The notes below the pieces were generated by a model, which had not been told where the DNA came from, did not search any database, and worked only from the letters and a program-made list of their open reading frames with translations. DNA of 5,343 nt from Candidatus Moraniibacteriota bacterium. Its GTDB lineage: Bacteria; Patescibacteriota; Minisyncoccia; Moranbacterales; GCA-2747515. The translations under genes were made by a program, and so were the position numbers. Each line of letters opens with the position of its first letter. Positions within the stretch are counted from its first letter, which is position 1. Below are positions 1-5,343 of this stretch, one piece after another. The stretch is from positions 1 through 5,343 of the forward strand of contig JAOZNB010000086.1 of NCBI GenBank assembly GCA_029933995.1, written 5' to 3'.

Positions 1-1
1 A

Positions 2-838
2 GTAGCTCCTTATGTGGTTGTGGCAACAAGTGACGTTGTTGATATTTCAATAAAAGATGATTCTTTTGAGGATTTTGTTTTTACAATTCCACAAGGAAGT
101 GAACATAACACTTCTTTTATAATTGAAAATACTACTAGTAAAATTTTGGAGGCTACTGTCGATGTTGCAGGTGAAGAAACTGATAGCTTAGTTGGTGGTA
201 CAATATTTTTTACTGATGATCTGGATGGGGAGTATTTTGAGCAATTACAAAATAATAATAATGACATTGCCTTATTTTGTGGTGCAAAACATGATGATGT
301 TGATGTGCAGACTTGGTGTGAGGGTGTTGAAAGTATTTCTGTAAAAATATTAGCAAATAGTTTTGTGGAAGTACCAATCGTAATGCATATTGTAGATGAT
401 GCAGAAGATCATGTTGCAGAAATTATTGTGAAAAAAAATGAGGGAAGTGAGATTATTGGTCATAAAGAGATTGCATACAAGGTGCCTGATAAAAATATAA
501 CTTCCATAGAATTAAAAGAATTTTTATTGCAAAAAACGTCAAATATTTTTGACATTACAGGATGGATAGAAGCCGGATTAAGGGATCAATTTAATAGTAA
601 TATTGTTGTAGAAAATACAGGAACGGAACAAATTGAATATGAATATTGTGTTAACATTGAGTCACTATGGATTGATGAGACTGTTGATTTTTGTAACGAC
701 TCTATAATCGAAAGTGTTGATACAAAAAATCATAATGATATAATAAGTGTGCCCAGATTTGGTAAGGTTCGTATTGTGGGAAGTATTAAATATGTGGATA
801 AAGCTTATGAAATAAAGGCGCAGGAGAGTGCTCCAATA
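2..838 (+). other. Two tandem Ig-like/beta-sandwich extracellular units (domain region)
   Basis: This is the N-terminal region of the first protein. Two segments resemble each other: residues 33-52 (starting TSFIIENTTSK) and 194-213 (starting NSNIVVENTGT). Both have the 'hydrophobic strand, E-N-T, turn, strand' pattern common in CARDB/NEW3-type adhesion or surface domains. Each unit contains one spaced Cys pair, with 12 residues between C89 and C102 and 14 between C212 and C227, suggesting one disulfide per domain in an oxidising exterior. The region is strongly acidic. The family is not recognised with confidence; the beta-sandwich fold is inferred from strand-like alternation. Confidence 0.45.
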
Positions 839-2068
839 GAATTTATCATATGGCCAGTCCAATTATTTTTTATTTTAGTTAGTTGCGTTTGTTTTTATTT
901 CATTTGTGTTTTATTATATAAGTACTTAATAAAAAATATGTTTGGATTTAAAAAAATAAATAAAGAAAAAAATAAATATACAGGTACGTATGTGGTAAAG
1001 GATGCAGATAATATTATTTCTATTGCACAAAAACATGATGTGTCTTGGAAGGAGCTGGCAAAAATAAATGATATTGAGTCACCATATATTTTAATCTCAG
1101 GAGAAACGATTTCAGTGCCTTCTAATGAGGGTGATTCTGATGTGGAAAAAACTTCTGAAGAAGCTGCATCTAAGGAGGAAATAAATGAAACAAAGACTAA
1201 TCCTGATGTAGTGCAAAATGGGGAAAATATGGATATGGGTGCAGGAAGTAAACAAGGAGATGTTGTGATGACTGCTCAACAATCTAAAAAACAACAGTCT
1301 GTACAAGAAAAAATACCAGCACAGCAAGGTGTCACAAAGAATGCTAAAATGGATGAAGGTGAAAAAAAGAAAAAAATTATCTATGCATCACCAAAAAATA
1401 TGCTAGCTAAGCCGTCATCAGAGCCAACTACTCGGGCAATTGATATTGATTGGATGCGTGAAGACGAGGCTATGTATTCTGAGGAAGTACAAATACAGCG
1501 AAAAAAAATGAATGTACTTTTTATTCTAGTAAGTACGTTAGTTGTCGTTGCAGTAGGTTTGGCTACTTGGTGGGGAATTACATGGTTTTTAAATCAAAAC
1601 AATGAAGATGTTGTGTCTGTTGATACTTTAATTGAAGAACAAAATGATAATGTTCAACAAGAATCTATTGAATATAAGGATGAAGAGTTAGTAGAGGATG
1701 ATAAAAATGAAGAGTCTCAAGATATTGAACAAGATGAGGTTACTGATAGTGAACAATTAGTTACTGAGGAAATAGTAGCTAAGTCTAAAGACAATATTAC
1801 GATACAAGTTCTTAATGCTGGAAGCAAAGTTGGTGCAGCAGGAACTGTTACAAATACATTTGAGCAGGAAGGTTATAAAGTTCTTGCAGCAGAAAATGCA
1901 AAAAATGATTATGAGGGTGTTGTAATTTATTATAATCCAAGTACAAAAAGTGAATTAGATAGTGTCTCAAGTATCGTTTCAGAAGACTATGGAACACAAA
2001 AACAAGAAGAATCTAAGAGCGTGACAGATAAATATAATGCTGATTTTGTGATTGTGTTAGGTAGTTAG
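2..2068 (+). CDS. Two-helix membrane protein with extracellular beta-domains, LysM and C-terminal LytR_C domain (5' partial)
   Basis: The frame is open to the window edge (V-A-P-Y precede the GTG at 14) and that GTG has no ribosome binding site, so the true start and any signal peptide lie upstream. Counting residues from GTG 14, residues 1-275 look like two beta-sandwich (Ig-like/CARDB-like) units, each with a Cys pair (C89/C102, C212/C227). A hydrophobic helix follows at about 276-303, then a Lys-rich stretch, a LysM domain at 322-369, and a low-complexity Lys/Glu/Gln linker at about 370-498. A second helix spans about 500-526. An acidic spacer at 527-592 leads to a LytR_C-type domain at 594-683 (starting ITIQVLNAG, ending FVIVLGS). 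Basic residues after helix 1 and before helix 2 suggest outside-in-outside topology. It is probably an envelope scaffold or cell-wall-associated protein. No LCP (LytR-CpsA-Psr) catalytic domain is visible, so it is not a wall-polymer ligase in the part shown. It ends with TAG. Domain calls are from recognised motifs; the function is inferred. Confidence 0.85.
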   Translation, partial: VAPYVVVATSDVVDISIKDDSFEDFVFTIPQGSEHNTSFIIENTTSKILEATVDVAGEETDSLVGGTIFFTDDLDGEYFEQLQNNNNDIALFCGAKHDDVDVQTWCEGVESISVKILANSFVEVPIVMHIVDDAEDHVAEIIVKKNEGSEIIGHKEIAYKVPDKNITSIELKEFLLQKTSNIFDITGWIEAGLRDQFNSNIVVENTGTEQIEYEYCVNIESLWIDETVDFCNDSIIESVDTKNHNDIISVPRFGKVRIVGSIKYVDKAYEIKAQESAPIEFIIWPVQLFFILVSCVCFYFICVLLYKYLIKNMFGFKKINKEKNKYTGTYVVKDADNIISIAQKHDVSWKELAKINDIESPYILISGETISVPSNEGDSDVEKTSEEAASKEEINETKTNPDVVQNGENMDMGAGSKQGDVVMTAQQSKKQQSVQEKIPAQQGVTKNAKMDEGEKKKKIIYASPKNMLAKPSSEPTTRAIDIDWMREDEAMYSEEVQIQRKKMNVLFILVSTLVVVAVGLATWWGITWFLNQNNEDVVSVDTLIEEQNDNVQQESIEYKDEELVEDDKNEESQDIEQDEVTDSEQLVTEEIVAKSKDNITIQVLNAGSKVGAAGTVTNTFEQEGYKVLAAENAKNDYEGVVIYYNPSTKSELDSVSSIVSEDYGTQKQEESKSVTDKYNADFVIVLGS
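977..1120 (+). other. LysM domain within the envelope protein
   Basis: Residues 322-369 follow the LysM pattern: Y-x-V-K at the start, 'ISIAQKHDVSWKELAKIND' in the middle with the conserved Asn, and 'ISGETISVP' at the end, equivalent to the usual 'pGqkLxIP'. The usual G-D after the first strand is D-A-D here. LysM domains usually bind N-acetylglucosamine-containing polymers such as peptidoglycan, but this one sits between two membrane helices on the predicted cytoplasmic side. E. coli Kbp (YgaU) is a known cytoplasmic LysM protein, so a role other than wall binding is possible. Confidence 0.85.
1793..2062 (+). other. LytR_C-type C-terminal domain
   Basis: Residues 594-683 match the LytR_C (PF13399) layout. 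An opening strand 'ITIQVLNAG' is followed by a Gly/Ala-rich helix start (SKVGAAGTV), a 'GYKV' strand, a 'VVIYYNP' strand, a helix, and the closing 'ADFVIVLGS' strand with the typical terminal L-G. This domain is found at the end of LCP proteins and in other envelope proteins; its ligand is not well established. It is preceded by an acidic, disordered-looking spacer (about 527-592) that would hold it away from the membrane on the outside. Confidence 0.8.
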
Positions 2069-2076
2069 ATTATAAT
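2046..2076 (+). promoter_or_regulatory. Possible promoter for the P-type ATPase gene
   Basis: A perfect TATAAT lies at 2071-2076, just after the TAG stop of the preceding gene. The best -35 candidate is TTGTGA at 2046-2051 with a 19-base spacer, which is longer than ideal and lies within the upstream coding sequence. Transcription would start near 2083, giving a leader of about 40 bases. In DNA this AT-rich, TATAAT boxes occur by chance, and no terminator separates the two genes, so read-through is an equally good explanation for expression. Confidence 0.3.
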
Positions 2077-2095
2077 TTTATAGTATTTACACCTG

Positions 2096-2123
2096 AATTA
2101 AAAAACAAAAATTAAAAAACAAA
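2096..2123 (+). repeat. Two-copy 14-base A-rich direct repeat in the leader of the ATPase gene
   Basis: The unit aattaaaaaacaaa occurs at 2096-2109 and again at 2110-2123, directly abutting, with the second copy ending one base before the ATG at 2125. No GGAGG-like motif is present, so the repeat occupies the place where a ribosome binding site would be. Such A-rich leaders can help initiation by lacking structure, but that role here is inferred. Confidence 0.8.
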
Positions 2124-2124
2124 A

Positions 2125-4815
2125 ATGAAAAAAATTTCACCAAAACCATATTTTATGATGTCGTCAAGTGCATCTTTACTACATTTACAATCTTCTGAAA
2201 AAGGTTTGAGTGATTTTGATGCTTCTGGAAGATTAACTACTTTTGGAAAAAATATATTACCAGAACAAAAGAAAATGTCACGTATGCGACTTTTTTTTCG
2301 TCAATTTAATAATCCACTAATATATATAGTCACAGCTGCTGCGGTGATATCTTTTGTGATAGGTCATCATATTGATGCTGGATTTATTATGTTTGTTGTT
2401 ATTTTGAATGCAATTGTTGGATTTGTACAAGAAAATAAAGCAGAAGAATCATTAAAAAAATTACAAGACAGTGTACAACAGCATGTTCGTGTTATTCGCT
2501 CTGGTCAAAAAAAGAAAATTCTGTCGTCTGATGTTGTAGTTGGGGATATTATTGATTTGATGTCTGGTGATAGAGTTGTTGCTGATGGTAGATTAATTGA
2601 AATAACCGATCTTACAATTAATGAATCAATGCTTACAGGCGAATGGCATGATGTTGTAAAAAAGATAGATATTATTGAGGACGATGTGATTATCTCTGAT
2701 CAGGATAATATGGTTTTTGCAGGGACGAGTGTAACACAAGGTCATGGTTTAGCTGTTGTGACAGCAACAGGTATTGATACAGAAATTGGCAAAATATCAC
2801 ATTTTGTAAAAGAGACGGAGGAGCCACAAACCCCACTACAGAAAAAATTTGCACATTTTTCAAAAATTATTGGTGCTGCTGTTTTTGTTGCAATATTAGC
2901 ATTTTCTGCAATTGGTATTTGGCGAGGTGAGTCAATTCAAGATATTTTCATTGCTTCAACAGCCTTGATTGTGAGCGCTATCCCTGAGGGGTTATTACCA
3001 GCTATTACAATTGTTCTTATTTTTGGGATGCGACGACTTGCAAAAAAACGTGCACTGGTTCGAAAGTTAAATGCAAGTGAGACTATGGGTGCAATTACAA
3101 CGATATGCACAGATAAGACAGGTACATTAACGAGAGGGGAAATGCGTGTTAGTCATGTTTTAACAGGTTCAAATGAATTATTGGATTTCGATGGTTGTTC
3201 TAATGAGGTTTGTTTAGATGACACTACACTGGTAGGTCATGTAAAGGCATTGACAATAGCTGCAATTGTTAATGATGCATATATCGAAAATCGGCAAGAA
3301 GATCTTTCTAATATGAAAATCCAAGGTCGTCCAACTGATAAAGCATTGCTTATGGCAGGAGTTCAGGTTGGAATTGATGTTGAGAAGTTTCGTAGGGAAT
3401 ATAAATTAATTGATCAAGAGCTATTTAAGTCAGCAACTAAATATGCTATAAGAGTCCATGAATTACCAAATGATAAAGTGCGAGTAATGATGCTTGGGGC
3501 GCCAGAACAAGTTCTTGAAAGAGTGTCACATATTGATGTGAATGATGTTCGAATGCCAATTAATTCAACTGAGGGTGAACGATTGAAAAAAACATTTGAA
3601 AAATTAACTGGTCGTGGCTTGAGGGTACTTGCTTGTAGTGAGAGAATTTTAACAAGGGATACTTTTGAGAGGTTGGAAAAAGATGAACAATATAATAGTA
3701 TGTCTCTTGTTGGGTATATTGCTTTAAATGATCCACTTCGTGATGATGTGGAAAAATCATTGCAAAAAGCTGAAAATGCAGGTATTAAATTAATTGTGAT
3801 AACAGGTGATCATGCGATAACCGCGAGCGCTGTCATGACAGAACTGGGACATAGAGTGATAAAGCAAAATATTTGTATTGGTGTAGAGCTAGATGACTTA
3901 AGTGATAGTGAAATTCAGGAAAAAGTAAAAAATACAGAAATTTTTGCACGTGTTTTGCCAGAACATAAGATCCGAATTGTTCGTGCACTACAGGCTAATA
4001 GTGAAATTGTTGCTATGGTTGGTGATGGTGTTAATGATGCTCCTGCACTTAAGGCAGCAGACGTAGGTATAAGTGTAGGCAATGGAACAGACATAACAAA
4101 AGAAGTGTCAGATATTATTCTTCTAGATAGTAGTTTTAGTACAATTATAGCTGCGATTGAACAGGGTCGTGTTATATATGAAAATATTAGAAGAATTCTT
4201 ATTTATTTAATTGCTGATGATTTTTCAGAATTATTTTTGTTTTTTGTGGCAATGTTATTTGGATGGCCACTCCCACTGTTACCAATACAAATATTATGGA
4301 TTAATCTTATTGAGGATAGCTTTCCAAATATTGCGCTTACGACAGAATATGATAGTAAAGGGTTAATGGATGAACCTCCACGTGATCCAAATGCATCCAT
4401 TATAACAAAATCGTATAAAACATTTATGATTATTGTATTTGCTGTATCGGGCATAGCAGCTACATTTTTGTTTTGGGTAGTATATAGGATTACACAAGAT
4501 ATTGAAGTTGCACGAACAGCGACATTTATATTAATTGCATTTGATTCTCTTATTTTTGTATATAGCATTCGTAGTTTTCGTCAATATGTTTTTCGTAAGG
4601 ATATTTTTAGTAATATGTATGTAAATTTAGCGGTGTTAGTTTCACTGAGCTTACTTATTGCGTCATTATATGTGCCAATGCTTATGAATTTTTTAGGTAC
4701 TGTATCCCTAGATGTAACAATTTTAGTAACAATAGGAGTTATAACATTTATTGAAATGATTATTTTTGAGGCTAGTAAGGGAATATTATTTATACAAAAA
4801 AAATCAAAAGCATAA
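2125..4815 (+). CDS. P2-type cation-transporting ATPase (P-type ATPase, SERCA/Na,K-like branch)
   Basis: This is a membrane pump that couples ATP hydrolysis to cation transport through a phospho-aspartate. It is complete at 896 residues, the usual length for P2 ATPases. Order: N-terminal cation-ATPase domain (about 15-80), M1-M2 (about 65-101), actuator domain with TGEW (171-174), M3-M4 (about 247-300) with PEGLL at 287-291, phosphorylation site DKTGTLT with D330, nucleotide domain (about 345-530) with LGAPE at 457-461, TGD at 560-562, GDGVNDAP at 633-640, then M5-M10 (about 690-884). By alignment from memory to SERCA, ion-site positions are E288 (M4), D699 and E702 (M5), N727, E730 and D731 (M6), D807 (M8). 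No heavy-metal CPx motif or metal-binding N-domain is present, so it is not a P1B pump. Ca2+ is the default guess, but Na+, Mn2+ or H+-coupled transport cannot be excluded. The ATG at 2125 gives a family-like N-terminus; the ATGs at 2155 and 2158 are alternatives. None has a Shine-Dalgarno motif. It stops at TAA. Confidence 0.95.
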   Translation: MKKISPKPYFMMSSSASLLHLQSSEKGLSDFDASGRLTTFGKNILPEQKKMSRMRLFFRQFNNPLIYIVTAAAVISFVIGHHIDAGFIMFVVILNAIVGFVQENKAEESLKKLQDSVQQHVRVIRSGQKKKILSSDVVVGDIIDLMSGDRVVADGRLIEITDLTINESMLTGEWHDVVKKIDIIEDDVIISDQDNMVFAGTSVTQGHGLAVVTATGIDTEIGKISHFVKETEEPQTPLQKKFAHFSKIIGAAVFVAILAFSAIGIWRGESIQDIFIASTALIVSAIPEGLLPAITIVLIFGMRRLAKKRALVRKLNASETMGAITTICTDKTGTLTRGEMRVSHVLTGSNELLDFDGCSNEVCLDDTTLVGHVKALTIAAIVNDAYIENRQEDLSNMKIQGRPTDKALLMAGVQVGIDVEKFRREYKLIDQELFKSATKYAIRVHELPNDKVRVMMLGAPEQVLERVSHIDVNDVRMPINSTEGERLKKTFEKLTGRGLRVLACSERILTRDTFERLEKDEQYNSMSLVGYIALNDPLRDDVEKSLQKAENAGIKLIVITGDHAITASAVMTELGHRVIKQNICIGVELDDLSDSEIQEKVKNTEIFARVLPEHKIRIVRALQANSEIVAMVGDGVNDAPALKAADVGISVGNGTDITKEVSDIILLDSSFSTIIAAIEQGRVIYENIRRILIYLIADDFSELFLFFVAMLFGWPLPLLPIQILWINLIEDSFPNIALTTEYDSKGLMDEPPRDPNASIITKSYKTFMIIVFAVSGIAATFLFWVVYRITQDIEVARTATFILIAFDSLIFVYSIRSFRQYVFRKDIFSNMYVNLAVLVSLSLLIASLYVPMLMNFLGTVSLDVTILVTIGVITFIEMIIFEASKGILFIQKKSKA

Positions 4816-4840
4816 TAAAGTGTCTATAAACATTTTACAT

Positions 4841-4854
4841 AATGCAAAGGCATT
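4841..4854. repeat. Short inverted repeat upstream of the AI-2E-type gene
   Basis: AATGC (4841-4845) and GCATT (4850-4854) form a perfect 5-base stem with a 4-base loop, extendable by one T-G wobble pair. No T-run follows, so it does not look like an intrinsic terminator. It lies just upstream of the promoter-like box at 4869, where it could be a weak protein-binding site or chance. Confidence 0.3.
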
Positions 4855-4868
4855 GCTAGAGTATAGGG

Positions 4869-4874
4869 TATAAT
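4869..4874 (+). promoter_or_regulatory. Probable -10 box for the AI-2E-type gene
   Basis: GGG followed by a perfect TATAAT stands out in the 77-base gap between the genes. No good -35 hexamer sits 16-18 bases upstream; TTTACA at 4834-4839 is too far from this box, although it is 17 bases from a poorer TAGAGT at 4857-4862. If this box is used, transcription would begin near 4881, leaving a leader of only about 12 bases before the ATG at 4893. Confidence 0.45.
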
Positions 4875-4892
4875 CTATTTAATATATATAAT

Positions 4893-5343
4893 ATGTTTAT
4901 CAAAAATTTTAATATATACTTTTTCTTTATATTATTACTCAGTGTAAATATAGCTGGTTTTTTGTTAATAAAACCATTTTTGATTGCTATTTTTATGGCA
5001 GCACTCATTGCTGTTATTTTTACAAAGCCATATAATTATTTATTAAAAAAGATTCATAGTCCTGCAATCACAGCATCAGTTATGCTTTGTGTTGTAGCAG
5101 TTACTATTGTTATACCATTTATATTTATAGGTGGCTTAGTATTCAATGAAGTTTCAGATGTAATTATTAAGCAGGCCTCAACAGAATCAAATGCACAACA
5201 ATCAATGGAAAGAATTTTAAATATGGTAATTCATGCACCAATATTTAATATTGTATTGGAGCGTGCTGAGGCATATGTAAGTGGACCAGAACTTGGGAAT
5301 CTTATTAAAAATGCTGCCAATGCTTCTGTTTCTTTTGTGCAGG
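4893..5343 (+). CDS. AI-2E/PerM family membrane protein, N-terminal part (3' partial)
   Basis: An ATG at 4893 opens a frame with no stop for 150 codons up to the window edge. The product begins MFIKNFNIYF and has hydrophobic helices at about residues 8-26, 28-46 and 62-85. The junction after the second helix (FTKPYNYLLKK) matches the AI-2E transporter family (PF01594), where two closely spaced N-terminal helices end in a 'P...L' turn before a basic loop and a third helix. A soluble, helical segment follows (about 86-150), as in the family. Members usually have about 330-380 residues and 7-8 helices, so more than half is missing here. The family name comes from an autoinducer-2 exporter, but many members act otherwise (for example Na+/H+ antiport or unknown export), so the substrate is not assignable. 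The start is supported by the promoter-like box just upstream; there is no Shine-Dalgarno motif, only an AT-repeat (aatatatataat). Confidence 0.85.
   Translation, partial: MFIKNFNIYFFFILLLSVNIAGFLLIKPFLIAIFMAALIAVIFTKPYNYLLKKIHSPAITASVMLCVVAVTIVIPFIFIGGLVFNEVSDVIIKQASTESNAQQSMERILNMVIHAPIFNIVLERAEAYVSGPELGNLIKNAANASVSFVQ

Noticed and set aside
14..16. GTG as the start codon of the first gene
   Set aside because: The frame continues upstream to the window edge with no stop, there is no ribosome binding site, and no signal peptide follows, although the region appears to be extracellular. The gene is better read as 5' truncated.
10..1327. Minus-strand frames at 10-267, 665-862 and 1112-1327
   Set aside because: They are opposite the first gene, are low in complexity, match no known family and have no start signals; they are shadows of the real frame.
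3560..3760. 66-codon frame on the minus strand
   Set aside because: It is opposite the nucleotide/P-domain region of the ATPase and has no independent support.
4203..4568. 121-codon open frame on the minus strand
   Set aside because: It lies entirely opposite the M5-M8 segment of the ATPase, whose motifs are intact. The translation shows no recognisable domain and reflects the complement of a well-conserved gene.
2125..4815. Heavy-metal (P1B), KdpB or MgtA-type assignment for the ATPase
   Set aside because: There is no CPC/CPx motif in M4 and no metal-binding N-domain. M4 carries PEGLL rather than the MgtA-type PEMLP, and the ten-helix layout with M5-M6 acids fits the SERCA/Na,K branch.
4841..4860. 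Intrinsic terminator after the ATPase gene
   Set aside because: The stem is only 5 base pairs and is not followed by a T-run.
2..5343. Alternative genetic code (TGA as Gly or Trp), as in some CPR or mollicute lineages
   Set aside because: No in-frame TGA is needed in any of the three frames, and TGG and GGN codons are used normally.

Overview
The window is AT-rich, and all three coding regions lie on the + strand. It holds the 3' part of a large envelope protein gene, one complete P-type ATPase gene, and the 5' part of a third membrane protein gene. There are no RNA genes, mobile elements or CRISPR arrays. The standard bacterial code fits: the genes stop at TAG and TAA, Trp is read from TGG and Gly from GGN, and no in-frame TGA is needed. 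The closely packed genes, very AT-rich codons, absent Shine-Dalgarno motifs, and a LysM plus LytR_C membrane protein beside an AI-2E-type transporter suit a low-GC bacterium. A Patescibacteria (CPR) member is my best guess, but this is inference and nothing here is a taxonomic marker.

Region 1 (2-2068): a 5'-truncated gene whose frame is open to the window edge. The visible part encodes two extracellular beta-sandwich-like domains, a membrane helix, a LysM domain, a charged low-complexity linker, a second helix, an acidic spacer and a C-terminal LytR_C domain. Charge distribution places the LysM domain in the cytoplasm and the two ends outside the membrane, which is the oddest architecture in the window.

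Region 2 (2069-2124): a 56-base gap with a TATAAT box and a 14-base A-rich direct repeat running into the next start codon.

Region 3 (2125-4815): a complete 896-residue P2-type cation-transporting ATPase with all core catalytic motifs. It has a more acidic predicted ion pocket than SERCA and replacements in two usually conserved motifs (TGES to TGEW, KGAPE to LGAPE).

Region 4 (4816-4892): a 77-base gap with a small inverted repeat and a GGGTATAAT promoter-like box only about 18 bases before the next start.

Region 5 (4893-5343): the first 150 codons of an AI-2E/PerM-family membrane protein that continues past the window.

All three products are envelope or membrane proteins and may be co-transcribed, but the sequence does not show that they share a pathway. 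I see no clear multi-gene novel system. The points most worth checking are the topology of the LysM/LytR_C protein and the ion specificity of the ATPase.
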